Shown here piece after piece: positions 35,046 to 43,893 of a DNA stretch of 64,000 bases. The stretch comes from Balneolaceae bacterium (GTDB taxonomy: Bacteria; Bacteroidota; Rhodothermia; Balneolales; Balneolaceae), in the NCBI GenBank assembly GCA_006969905.1, contig CP030887.1, positions 496,001 through 560,000 on the forward strand. The letters run 5' to 3'. The notes under the pieces are model-generated. The model did no database searches and was not told where the DNA came from. It saw only the letters and a program-made list of their open reading frames with translations. The position numbers and the translations under genes were made by a program. Each line of letters opens with the position of its first letter. Position 1 is the stretch's first letter.

Positions 35046-35996
35046 ATGTTTTCAGGTCCTTTTTTTGCTGATTACGACAAATCTATCAAGAATAAGATTG
35101 TTGAAGAAGGTTATGATCTGGTATTCAGCCGCCCACTGGGTTTTGTTATTGCAAAAGTACTTTCAAAAATAGGGCTCACTCCTACAAACATTTCTGTCCT
35201 GGGAATGCTCATCGGGGTTTCCGGTGGGGTTATGCTTTACTGGCAAGATTCCCTTCTATTCACTTCTGTAGGAGGTTTACTTGTAATTATTGCCGGGGTT
35301 TTTGACAGTGCAGACGGTCAGGCAGCCCGTTTATACAATACCCATACAGAAATGGGCAGATACCTTGATATGTTTAATGACATGTTGGTTTTCATTAGCT
35401 GTTATACAGCAGGATTGCACTTCTTTTGGGATCAATATACATGGGCAGGAGTTTATGGTTTGGGCCTTGCTTCAGGTTATGTGCACAGCTTAAAATCCAA
35501 TATCTATGAGTTCTATAAAGGTGAATTTCTTCATTTTTCGTTAACCGACTCAAAACAACGAAATGATACTGTTGAATATATAAAAGAGAACTTTGACCGT
35601 ACTTCTACCATAACCCGTAGAGTTACTTACCCGATTCTCATCGACTACGTCAAAAAACAGAACAAATATAAATTCCGAAGCGATGAAACCACCCAAATTT
35701 TTGAAGAAGCCCGGGCCAAGCGACCTGAAGAATTTAAAGAAATCTATATAGAACACTGTCGCAGAATGCTTGCCGGATGGGCTTGGGTTTGCGGTTCAAA
35801 TGTGATGCGTAATTCGATTATTGTATCCAGTCTGTTTGGGAGAATAGATATCTACGTAATCGCAAATATCCTTTCTTATGGCTTATTTCTTTGGATAGGC
35901 AAGAAGCAGAATAAAATTGACGAAGAAATACTGACGGTTATTAAGGATTGGGAACTTACTTCTTTTGAAGCAGCGTCCGAACCATTACAGAAGTAA
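35046..35996 (+). CDS. CDP-alcohol phosphatidyltransferase family membrane enzyme
   Basis: This 316-residue membrane protein contains the complete family motif D-G-x2-A-R-x8-G-x3-D-x3-D as DGQAARLYNTHTEMGRYLDMFND (about residues 97-119). Further helices lie on either side and there is an extra soluble insert (about 155-240). The family joins a CMP-activated compound to an alcohol. With CMP-AEP as donor it could make AEP-diacylglycerol or another phosphonolipid; a conventional phospholipid product is the alternative. It is co-directional with the PLD-like gene and overlaps the end of the convergent MMPL gene by 41 bp. Confidence 0.87.
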   Translation: MFSGPFFADYDKSIKNKIVEEGYDLVFSRPLGFVIAKVLSKIGLTPTNISVLGMLIGVSGGVMLYWQDSLLFTSVGGLLVIIAGVFDSADGQAARLYNTHTEMGRYLDMFNDMLVFISCYTAGLHFFWDQYTWAGVYGLGLASGYVHSLKSNIYEFYKGEFLHFSLTDSKQRNDTVEYIKENFDRTSTITRRVTYPILIDYVKKQNKYKFRSDETTQIFEEARAKRPEEFKEIYIEHCRRMLAGWAWVCGSNVMRNSIIVSSLFGRIDIYVIANILSYGLFLWIGKKQNKIDEEILTVIKDWELTSFEAASEPLQK

Positions 35997-38352
35997 ACAA
36001 GGTAGCCGCTAAGGTTGTAGTTATTCCTGTAATTGCCAGAACCCCGATTGATTCCATTCCCGGATGATTAATAAATAACAGCCCGATAAAACCCAGTATA
36101 GTTGTAAACGAACAGGCTGCCAATACCGGGAACTTCTGAGAAACAAAATAATCGAAAAACCGGTCTTTCTTTGAAGTCATAGTATCCACCAGGTGGATAC
36201 CGTTATCTGCCCCCACACCAATTATGATCGGAAATACTATCACGTTGTAAAGGTTGATATCAAATTCGAAAAAGGACCGGATGGAAAGTAACAATCCAAA
36301 AGTAAGTACCAGCGGGGTAACAGCCAGTAAAGATTTAACAAAAGACCGGTAGTAGATAAGCAATAAAAGAATGATAGTGACTAAAGGGGTAACGAAAAGG
36401 AATGTTGATTCACTGATCAGCAACTCAAGAATGCTTGAAGCTATGATATAGGTACTTGCTGCGTAAAAAGTTTTGCCTGATTCGATTTGGATGGCACCGG
36501 AGCTTTTCCTGAACTGTATACCGACTTCACCATCTGCCAGTACTTTAGCCGGATACATCACTACCAAAGGAGCGATAGTTCCATCATTAAAGAAAAAACG
36601 ATTTTTAATATAGTCCGGCAATGTTTCAATGGTTGGGGGAACCGTATTCCGGGCAATCTCGATATATTCAGCAGCCTCTTCGTTTATACTTCCCAGAAAC
36701 TCTTCATTATCGTTTATCAGCTGTTTTAAGTCCTCGATCTTTGCGCTTTTTGCAGCTTTCAGTTCTTTGGTTGATGGATACCTTGCCGAGAAAGATTCAA
36801 CCCGTTCTATATCCGGATAGGCAGTACCGGTTCTTTCTGATAAATACTCGAAAAGAACTTTTGATTCCTGAATGTCATCCGCAATAAAGTAGGACGGATC
36901 ATTATATCTCTTTCCACTGCTTACTTTTGAAGAAAATTCCTTGAACTCTGTTTTCTCTGATTTAGGCTCCAGGTCGGAAAAATCAAAATTAAAGCTTAAG
37001 GATCGAACCCCAAAAAAAGTACCTGCCAGGATCACGGCAATGAAAAAGATAATGCCGGAAATCCTTTGCTTTCTTGGAACAGAAGCTATTTTTACCAGCT
37101 TTGAAAAAAGTGTTTGTTCTTCTCCGGGTCCATTGTGTTCCTGTTTCCCCCGGGAAGGAGACAGAAGTAAAAACAGGTAGGTGGAACCCAGGTTTACTAC
37201 GATGTTGATGAAGAAAATGATCCCGAACTGTATGAAGCCTTCAAAATCCGCATAAATGAGGCTCATGATTGCTAATCCTGTTGTAAGGCAGCTGAGAAGT
37301 ATTGGTTTGGTTGACGACAGGTATGACTTAGCAATTTCAAAAGCCGATGAACCGGCAAGTATGTTGCTCTTATTAACAGAGTACAAATGAAGGATATAAT
37401 CAAGATTAATCCCAAAAAGGATGCTGAATATGATCCCTGTGAAAACATTTATCTCGACGAACAAAAATGTGGAAAGCCCTAAAGAAATAATAAAACCGGA
37501 GAATAAAACGAAAAATACCAAACCGAGGTCAGCAAGAATAAAGCGGTATTTATAACTGGTGTGTCGATTAATAAAAAGCATATACCCGATCAGAAAAAGG
37601 ATAAGGCTGATAATACCAATCACTAACGCTTTGGCCACCGAATACTTAATGTCATTGATCTTATCAAAGTGGCTCACATAAGAACCGCCCCAAAACAACT
37701 GCACATCATTATACTCTGCTTCTATATTCGCTTTCTCAGCCAATAACAATGTATACGCTCTTTCCAGCTTGTTGAAATCACTTTTTGGAAAGGCAACCAG
37801 GAAACGGATGCTGATTACCGTACTGTCCTCGTTAATGGAATATCTTTTTGCGCGGGCAACCTCCTCCAGCAATACAGAGCTGTTCGAACCTATATCTAAT
37901 TCGGGTGATCTGCCCTCAAGCTCAACATAGAAAGGGCTGGCCTCCATCTTTTTCTCATCTATATACCCGGAAACCTTAGCATACAAACTGTCCAGTTCAT
38001 TTGCTGTCATTAGGTACAAAGCGGAGTTCCTGATATCATAAAGATCATTTTCCAGCTCTGCACTTCTGAAAATGTTTTCACCGTCAAGCCGGAGTTTCAA
38101 CAGGCCGGAAGTAATTTCTTTGGATCTCGCTATAACACTTTCATTGGTAAGTGAACTTATCACGAGGTCAAAACCACCCTCGCTCGAGTTCAGCCGTTCC
38201 AGTTTTTTATAGCTTGCCAGGTGATTGTTATCAGCTGGAAGAAGCGCAATAAGTTCCCCGTTAAACTGAAGGTCCAGGCTCCGGTTCAGCAGGAACGCAA
38301 ACGACACCCCATAAAAAACTATAAGTACAACAAGTAGTCTTTTTGGCTTCAT
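35956..38352 (-). CDS. MMPL/RND-superfamily exporter
   Basis: This 798-residue protein has the two-fold RND layout. One N-terminal helix, a periplasmic domain (about 30-235) and five helices (about 237-400, with GINLDYILHLYSV) come first. The second half repeats the plan (helix at about 425; final helices about 655-795, with GVGADNGIHLVD). MMPL/HpnN-like proteins export lipids and glycolipids using the proton gradient. It lies directly downstream of the AEP genes on the same strand (42-bp gap), so it is the likely exporter of the phosphonate-bearing product. The N-terminus resembles an uncleaved signal anchor. Confidence 0.85.
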   Translation of the reverse strand: MKPKRLLVVLIVFYGVSFAFLLNRSLDLQFNGELIALLPADNNHLASYKKLERLNSSEGGFDLVISSLTNESVIARSKEITSGLLKLRLDGENIFRSAELENDLYDIRNSALYLMTANELDSLYAKVSGYIDEKKMEASPFYVELEGRSPELDIGSNSSVLLEEVARAKRYSINEDSTVISIRFLVAFPKSDFNKLERAYTLLLAEKANIEAEYNDVQLFWGGSYVSHFDKINDIKYSVAKALVIGIISLILFLIGYMLFINRHTSYKYRFILADLGLVFFVLFSGFIISLGLSTFLFVEINVFTGIIFSILFGINLDYILHLYSVNKSNILAGSSAFEIAKSYLSSTKPILLSCLTTGLAIMSLIYADFEGFIQFGIIFFINIVVNLGSTYLFLLLSPSRGKQEHNGPGEEQTLFSKLVKIASVPRKQRISGIIFFIAVILAGTFFGVRSLSFNFDFSDLEPKSEKTEFKEFSSKVSSGKRYNDPSYFIADDIQESKVLFEYLSERTGTAYPDIERVESFSARYPSTKELKAAKSAKIEDLKQLINDNEEFLGSINEEAAEYIEIARNTVPPTIETLPDYIKNRFFFNDGTIAPLVVMYPAKVLADGEVGIQFRKSSGAIQIESGKTFYAASTYIIASSILELLISESTFLFVTPLVTIILLLLIYYRSFVKSLLAVTPLVLTFGLLLSIRSFFEFDINLYNVIVFPIIIGVGADNGIHLVDTMTSKKDRFFDYFVSQKFPVLAACSFTTILGFIGLLFINHPGMESIGVLAITGITTTLAATLFTSVMVRTLLQKK

Positions 38353-38394
38353 AAGTATCGGGGACTAAACGGGATGATCTGGCCGGTTAACATT

Positions 38395-39492
38395 TCAAGC
38401 CTTTAAATATTCTCTTACTACAGATATCACCCGCTCCATATCTTCAGTATATAAATCACCGATTACCGCCATCCTGAAGGTTTTACTCTCGGGAATCACC
38501 CCCGGATACACGGTGATATTCCGCTCGAAGAGATAATCATGAAAATGATCAAATCCATGGGACAGTTTTTCATCCAGCTTAATAGCCATCAGGATTTTGG
38601 ACTGTTGCTCCATTGGGAGATAAAAACTGAATCCAAGCTCATTCATTCCCTGGTACAACACTTCCCAATTTGACTGGTAACGTTTCCATCTTGCAGGTAC
38701 TGTTTCGGCCAGGGTTTCTTCTATCGCCTGTTTGAAAGCATAACAGATTTGGACTGGCGGAGTGAATCTCAACTGGTTTTTCTCTTTCAGGTAGCTCCAC
38801 TGCTTGTACATATCGAAATAAAAATTGCCGGAGCTTTTCTTTAATTCCGAAATCAGGTCTTTACGGAAAATCACGAAAGACAACCCGGCCATCCCATGAA
38901 TACATTTGTTTGAAGAAGCTGCGAGGTACCCGATGTTAAGTTTCTGCAGATCGACAGGGCAGGCTCCATACGAACTCATGGCATCCACCATCAATGTTAC
39001 CCCGAGTTCATCACAGCAAGCCGCAATTTCTTCCAGGGGATTCATCATCCCCGTAGAAGTTTCATGATGGATCATAGCCAGGTGAGAAAAACCACCATTC
39101 CGTAAACGCTTTTTGATCAATCCGACATCCGGAAAATTCCCGAATTCATGAATGGATTCGTATGGCAGATGGTACGATTCACAAATTTGCTTCATCCGGA
39201 TTCCATACGCCCCGTTTGTTATGATCAATACTTTGGAAGAAGCACTTAGTGCAGAGCTTAGCATGGCTTCCATCGCACCGGTACCACTCGCAGAAAACAG
39301 GCAAGCTTCGTAAGCATCTCCACCGTTTCCGATTTTGATCAGCCCCTCCACAATTTCGGTCATCAGGTCTCCGAACTCCTCCTCTCGCGGACAAATATCG
39401 TTGACCACCAAAGCTTCTTTTACCGCTTTCGATGTAGTTCCCGGCCCGGGATTCAGTAATATCTTGCGTTCCAGCTCTTTCATCTCAATCAT
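38395..39492 (-). CDS. aepZ: 2-aminoethylphosphonate-pyruvate transaminase-like aminotransferase
   Basis: This 365-residue class-V aminotransferase has LLNPGPGTTSKAVKEAL at the start, CLFSASGTGAMEAMLSS for cofactor phosphate binding, MVDAMSSYGACPVDL, and the PLP lysine in AASSNKCIHGMAGLSFVIF. This is the pattern of PhnW/AepZ. Here it would run in the synthetic direction, making 2-aminoethylphosphonate from phosphonoacetaldehyde. Its start overlaps the end of aepY by 8 bp (or an ATG at 39483 avoids this). The third gene of a tight aepX-aepY-aepZ operon. Confidence 0.9.
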   Translation of the reverse strand: MIEMKELERKILLNPGPGTTSKAVKEALVVNDICPREEEFGDLMTEIVEGLIKIGNGGDAYEACLFSASGTGAMEAMLSSALSASSKVLIITNGAYGIRMKQICESYHLPYESIHEFGNFPDVGLIKKRLRNGGFSHLAMIHHETSTGMMNPLEEIAACCDELGVTLMVDAMSSYGACPVDLQKLNIGYLAASSNKCIHGMAGLSFVIFRKDLISELKKSSGNFYFDMYKQWSYLKEKNQLRFTPPVQICYAFKQAIEETLAETVPARWKRYQSNWEVLYQGMNELGFSFYLPMEQQSKILMAIKLDEKLSHGFDHFHDYLFERNITVYPGVIPESKTFRMAVIGDLYTEDMERVISVVREYLKA

Positions 39493-40612
39493 CCTCCCTG
39501 AGGAATTTCATAAAATCACTTTTGTTATCCACGGGAGCTATAGTGGGCCGTCCCAGATCGGACCTGGCCCCAAGCTGTGTCCTGATTTCGAGTAACACCG
39601 GGCCTTCCTGTTCCATGAAATCACCAACTATTGCATTAAGCGACTCTTTGTTTTCTGCACAAAATGCTTTCCTGTACCCACAGGCTTCCGCAATCTTTCC
39701 AAAATCAATACTGAAACCGGCAGTAGGCTGGCCGCCCACCGACTCATGCGCACCGTTATTGATAACAATATGTTTAAAGTTCTCAGGCTTTTGCTCTCCG
39801 ATAATTGCAAGTCCGCCCATGTGCATTATAACCGAGCCGTCCCCGTCAATACAAAAAACCCTTCGCTTCTTTTTTTCAAGAGCAATACCCAGGGCAATCT
39901 GGGAAGCATGCCCCATACTGCCCACCGTTAAAAAGTCCTGGTGATGAGGCTGCCCATACTTTGCGCGAAGTTCAAAAAGCTCCCTTGAGGTTTTTCCCGT
40001 AGTAGAAACAATTACATCTTTCTCTCCGAATTTCTGAACCAGCAGCTCCAAAACCTCTTCTCTTTTAAGCGGGTACTTTTTTTCGGTTGAAACAGCCTGG
40101 AGTTCGTAATTCCCGAAAGTACCGGACGGCACCAACAGTGCATAAGGTGAGGAGTTTTCCCTCATCACATCGAACGCTTTACTTATCTGGTTTGCTGCTT
40201 CACCTTCTTCACTGCTCAGAATTGTGTATGGAATACCCAACGCCCGGAGCTGCGCTTCCTGTGTACGCCCCTGCTTGATGTGTTGCGGTTCATCCTTAAC
40301 TCCGGGTTGTCCTCTCCAGCCAATCATAAGGAGCATTGGGATAGCATATACCTCTTCGTCTGCCAGCGAGGTAAGGGGATTTACCATATTCCCGAAACCG
40401 GAGTTCTGTAAATAAACCAGGGGAATTTTACCGGATGCCAGGTGATATCCGCTCGCAATAGCTAAAGCACCACCCTCGTTGGCTGCAATTAACTCGTTAC
40501 CCTGATCGAAAGCATAGGAGCCGAAATTTTTGAGCAGCGAATCGGGTACACCCGGCATAAACTCCACCCCATGGTCTTCCAGTAGTTTATATATGAATGC
40601 AGGGCGCAGCAT
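39485..40612 (-). CDS. aepY: Phosphonopyruvate decarboxylase
   Basis: This 375-residue thiamine-diphosphate enzyme fuses an N-terminal pyrimidine-binding part (GVEFMPGVPDSLLKNFGSYA; AANEGGALAIASGYHLASGK) with a C-terminal diphosphate part (CIDGDGSVIMHMGGLAIIGE, a GDG-x-N-like motif). It also has NNGAHESVGGQPTAGFSIDF, all characteristic of Ppd/AepY. It decarboxylates phosphonopyruvate to phosphonoacetaldehyde, which pulls the unfavourable PEP mutase reaction forward. Five bases separate it from aepX, so transcription is surely shared. Confidence 0.93.
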   Translation of the reverse strand: MLRPAFIYKLLEDHGVEFMPGVPDSLLKNFGSYAFDQGNELIAANEGGALAIASGYHLASGKIPLVYLQNSGFGNMVNPLTSLADEEVYAIPMLLMIGWRGQPGVKDEPQHIKQGRTQEAQLRALGIPYTILSSEEGEAANQISKAFDVMRENSSPYALLVPSGTFGNYELQAVSTEKKYPLKREEVLELLVQKFGEKDVIVSTTGKTSRELFELRAKYGQPHHQDFLTVGSMGHASQIALGIALEKKKRRVFCIDGDGSVIMHMGGLAIIGEQKPENFKHIVINNGAHESVGGQPTAGFSIDFGKIAEACGYRKAFCAENKESLNAIVGDFMEQEGPVLLEIRTQLGARSDLGRPTIAPVDNKSDFMKFLREDD

Positions 40613-40617
40613 AGAAA

Positions 40618-41910
40618 TCAGTTGGGAAGTATTTCGAGGATATCCTTAATGGACATGCAATATTCATCTGCTTCCAGGGAGCGTTTGTTCGCCAAAATGG
40701 AAGTAGCTGTTTTTTGCATCGCCGGAAAAGCACTTCGCAATAAGTGATTGGCATAAATCACCACGTTGAAGCCGGCTGCCTTGAGCTCATCTTCCGTGAA
40801 TTTATTGTAGGATGAAGGAACCGAAATAGCCGGAACCTTATACTCAAATCTCTGGTACTCTTTCATGAATTCAAGAATGTCTTTTCCGTCTTTGTAGCGG
40901 CTGTGGATCATGATACCATCTGCTCCGGCTTCGATGTAGGCTTTGGCTCTTTTCAGCGCATCCTCCATCCCCACATTAGCGATCAGGCTTTCGATCCTGG
41001 CAATAATCATAAAGTCCCGGGTCATTTGGGCTTTTTTACCCATCGAGATCTTATGGCAGAAGGTGTCAATGTCTTCCAGTTCCTGGTTTACCTCCGTCCC
41101 GAATAGCGAATTTCTTTTTAAGCCCGACTTATCTTCGATAATGACTGCGGAAACCCCGAGGCGTTCCATATTTCTCACCATCAACTCGAAATGCTCCGTA
41201 AGGCCTCCGGTATCTCCATCCAGGATAATAGGTTTAGTAGTCACTTCCAGGATGTCATTGATCGTCTGGATCCTGGAGGTGCGATCCACATATTCCGTAT
41301 CCGGTTTACCTTTGGCGGTTGAATCGGTAAGGCTGCTCACCCATATCGCATCAAACTCCCTGAGTTCGCCTTCGGCTTCAATTTGAGTTTCTTCCACAAT
41401 AAGGCTTGAAATCCCGTTATGTGCCTCCAGAACCCTGACTATAGGCTTGGCGGCAATCAGCCTTCTTAACAATCTCCGCCTGATATCAGGGGTAGTACCA
41501 ATTTCGCGCATGGCATTTTTAAGCCCTGATGAGGAAATACCTTCGGTATAATCGGGTTCAATAAGCTCGCCTCCCCATTCACTTAAAATGCGAATCACCT
41601 TATCCCGGATGTGCTTCTGAGGACCTACTTTCCAATCTGTACCGTGCACCACATAATCCGGCTTTAGTGCCCGCAGGTTTTCCTCATAATCCAGGCTGGA
41701 TTGCAAAACCACTTTCTCTACCCCTTTTATATTCTCCAGTATCTGCTTGCGTTCTTCATACTCTAAAAAAGGAATCCTGCTGAATTTGGTAACGGCCGCA
41801 TCCGAAAGCAATCCTACGGTAACCTGACCCAATTCCCTGGCCTTTTCAATAATATTAATATGGCCATGATGGATAAGATCGGTCCCCATCCCTACGTACA
41901 CTGTTTTCAT
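40618..41910 (-). CDS. aepX: PEP mutase with N-terminal cytidylyltransferase-like domain
   Basis: This 430-residue fusion has at residues 1-135 a nucleotidyltransferase fold (YVGMGTDLIHHGHINIIEKA with the HxGH site; HGTDWKVG; EGISSSGLK). Residues about 150-430 form phosphoenolpyruvate mutase: LDGDTGG for metal binding, the catalytic loop IIEDKSGLKRNSLFG, and MIIARIESLIANVG. The mutase converts PEP to phosphonopyruvate, forming the C-P bond and committing to phosphonate synthesis. The fused domain may activate AEP or another phosphonate with CTP. It heads the aepXYZ operon; its promoter should lie in 41911-42137. Confidence 0.93.
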   Translation of the reverse strand: MKTVYVGMGTDLIHHGHINIIEKARELGQVTVGLLSDAAVTKFSRIPFLEYEERKQILENIKGVEKVVLQSSLDYEENLRALKPDYVVHGTDWKVGPQKHIRDKVIRILSEWGGELIEPDYTEGISSSGLKNAMREIGTTPDIRRRLLRRLIAAKPIVRVLEAHNGISSLIVEETQIEAEGELREFDAIWVSSLTDSTAKGKPDTEYVDRTSRIQTINDILEVTTKPIILDGDTGGLTEHFELMVRNMERLGVSAVIIEDKSGLKRNSLFGTEVNQELEDIDTFCHKISMGKKAQMTRDFMIIARIESLIANVGMEDALKRAKAYIEAGADGIMIHSRYKDGKDILEFMKEYQRFEYKVPAISVPSSYNKFTEDELKAAGFNVVIYANHLLRSAFPAMQKTATSILANKRSLEADEYCMSIKDILEILPN

Positions 41911-42137
41911 CTATGCTATTTCAGTTAATTTGTGACCGCTAAAATAAGGGATGTATGTATTAAAAAAGAGTTTCTTTTAGGAAATCTGCCGCAGCCAGCC
42001 TGAGGCTATATTCTCCGTATTTCCCTACACTTGCTATGTCTTCCATCACGTTGAACAAACAGATTAATACTGAATTAGTTAGACTATCACTCAAAAAATT
42101 CCTTATCTTTGATGCTCTCAAAAATTCAGTTTAAAAT

Positions 42138-42211
42138 GCACCCGTAGCTCAACTGGATAGAGTACCTGACTACGAATCAGGCGGTTAGAGGTTCGAATCC
42201 TCTCGGGTGTA
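42138..42211 (+). tRNA. tRNA-Arg (anticodon ACG)
   Basis: A 74-nt cloverleaf. Acceptor arms gcacccg (42138-42144) and cgggtgt (42204-42210) pair with one G-U at the end. The D-loop contains agctcaactggatagagt. The anticodon stem-loop is ctgac-tACGaat-cag-like. The T arm has gaggttcgaatcctc. CCA is not encoded. A terminator hairpin follows at 42223. The AT-rich ABC/pentapeptide block lies directly downstream. Confidence 0.95.
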
Positions 42212-42222
42212 CATGAAATGTA

Positions 42223-42253
42223 AAGCCTCTTAGTGTACTAAGGGGCTTTTTTG
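42223..42253 (+). terminator. Terminator after tRNA-Arg
   Basis: Arms aagcctcttag (42223-42233) and ctaaggggctt (42238-42248, one G-U pair) are followed by six T. Confidence 0.85.
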
Positions 42254-42342
42254 TTTTAGGGAATGGAAGTTGAACCTAGTCAATATGAGGAAGAGAAGTA
42301 TTGTTCGGCAACGGAGTTGTGGAGTTAGGCTAGCTAAGTTTG

Positions 42343-43080
42343 TTATTTCGAAATATCGTGAAAAAGATCCATTAGTTTATTCATTTCAATAGTAACGTCT
42401 TCTCCATATCTAATCCCACGAATATTCTCAGGAACTGTTTTAGTTTCTATTATTTTCATTGGTCTAGAACTAGTTATATAAATTTTATTTCCAAAGTATA
42501 ACGCATCCTTTAAACTATGAGAAACAATTACAGTTGTAATTTTTGATGACTCAATTTTTTTAAATACCCATTTTGAAATTCTTTCCCTTTGAATATGGTC
42601 TATATTTCTAAATGGTTCATCCATTAATAGTAACTTAGGTGGATCTACGAATACTCGGGCTAGACCTAGCCTACTAAGCTCTCCTCCAGAAAGTTGACTG
42701 ACCCAAGATTTAGATTGGCCTTGCAACTCAAAAATATCAAGAAGTTCTTGAATTATTTTATGTCCTTTTGTTTTATCAATTCTTGATGGAAGTACCATTC
42801 TAAGTGCCTCATTTACTTTTAACCACTCAGGAATTCTGTCATTCTGAAAAACTATTTGTATTTCTCTACTTGGGTTTTCGGTAATAGTACTATGTATAGA
42901 AACTTGAGTCTCTAAATTTGGATTAATTTGAGCAATAGATTCCAATAAACTAGTCTTACCAGCTCCACTAGGGCCTAGAATAGTAGCTACATCTCCAATC
43001 TGGAGATGTAACTCTATAGGTCCAATTCCAATGACTTCATCTTTATCGATTGATTGTTCTTCAAGTTTTACCTGAATCAT
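42343..43080 (-). CDS. ABC transporter ATP-binding protein (SsuB/NrtD/TauB type)
   Basis: This 245-residue ATPase has Walker A GPSGAGKTSLLESIA near 36-50, Q-loop IVFQNDRIPEWLKV, signature LSGGELSRLGLARV, Walker B LLLMDEPFRNID and H-loop VIVSHSLKDAL. It belongs to the group that drives import of sulfonates, taurine, nitrate or thiamine precursors. It is the last gene of a four-gene unit with the permease (15-bp gap) and binding protein. The DNA is visibly AT-richer than the genes on either side. Confidence 0.88.
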   Translation of the reverse strand: MIQVKLEEQSIDKDEVIGIGPIELHLQIGDVATILGPSGAGKTSLLESIAQINPNLETQVSIHSTITENPSREIQIVFQNDRIPEWLKVNEALRMVLPSRIDKTKGHKIIQELLDIFELQGQSKSWVSQLSGGELSRLGLARVFVDPPKLLLMDEPFRNIDHIQRERISKWVFKKIESSKITTVIVSHSLKDALYFGNKIYITSSRPMKIIETKTVPENIRGIRYGEDVTIEMNKLMDLFHDISK

Positions 43081-43095
43081 AACAAATAGTTTAAA

Positions 43096-43893
43096 TTAAA
43101 AAGCCCTTGTAGTTCTCAATAACCTTTTATCAATTCTTCCCCTTATTGATATAAATAATAGATCCAGTAAATATGCTAAAAGCGCTAATAGAATAAGTCC
43201 TGCAAAAGCATCTTCTATTCGGCCCAATGATTGCTGGTACTTAATGAAAAAAGCTAGCCCACTTTCACTTGGAATTTCAGAACCAAACTCAACAAGAAAA
43301 AGTACAATCCAACCTATAATGACTGCTACCCTTAATGCTGTAAGTACTTCTGGAAGTACTCGCGGTAAATACAAAAAACGCAGTCTTTTCAAAAATGATA
43401 AACCATAGATATCTGCAATACCAGAGTACTCATTCCTAACAGAGCTTGTAGCCGAAAAAGTGTACATATGTACAAGTAAAAAGGTCGCTAAAGACACCAA
43501 AGAAATTTGAAAATACTCACCCACCCCAAAAATTAAGATTGCAAATGGAATCCATACCACAACTGGAATTGGTGCAAAAAAAGCAATTGTAGGGTTTATA
43601 AGTATCTCAACTTTTTTAAACCTAGCAGCAATTGAACCAGAAAAAATACCAAAAACCATTCCAACTAAAACACCTAAAATTAATCTTCGGAGACTTGAAA
43701 AAGAAAATGGAATTATAGCTTCTTCAATAATTAGCTCAGAGATCACTGGAAAAACCATACTAGGTGGGGCTAATTGAGTTCTAGGAAAAACCTCGAAACG
43801 AAAAAATAACTCCCATATTACTAATATAAATACCGGAAGTAATAGACTGATTAAAAATTTCCTAATTCGATTTATATACTTTCTTTTTATCAT
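43096..43893 (-). CDS. ABC transporter permease (SsuC/NrtB/TauC type)
   Basis: This 265-residue membrane protein has about six helices. The BPD_transp_1 EAA loop is present around FLKRLRFLYLPRVLPEVLTALRVAVIIGW (residues about 160-190), and the N-terminus resembles SsuC (LPVFILVIWELFFRF). It pairs with the adjacent ATPase and periplasmic lipoprotein to import an unidentified small anion or organic compound. Its ATG overlaps the stop of the binding-protein gene by 4 bp. Confidence 0.87.
   Translation of the reverse strand: MIKRKYINRIRKFLISLLLPVFILVIWELFFRFEVFPRTQLAPPSMVFPVISELIIEEAIIPFSFSSLRRLILGVLVGMVFGIFSGSIAARFKKVEILINPTIAFFAPIPVVVWIPFAILIFGVGEYFQISLVSLATFLLVHMYTFSATSSVRNEYSGIADIYGLSFLKRLRFLYLPRVLPEVLTALRVAVIIGWIVLFLVEFGSEIPSESGLAFFIKYQQSLGRIEDAFAGLILLALLAYLLDLLFISIRGRIDKRLLRTTRAF

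Noticed and set aside
39522-39944. 140-codon open frame opposite aepY
   Set aside because: Shadow of the conserved decarboxylase; no independent support.
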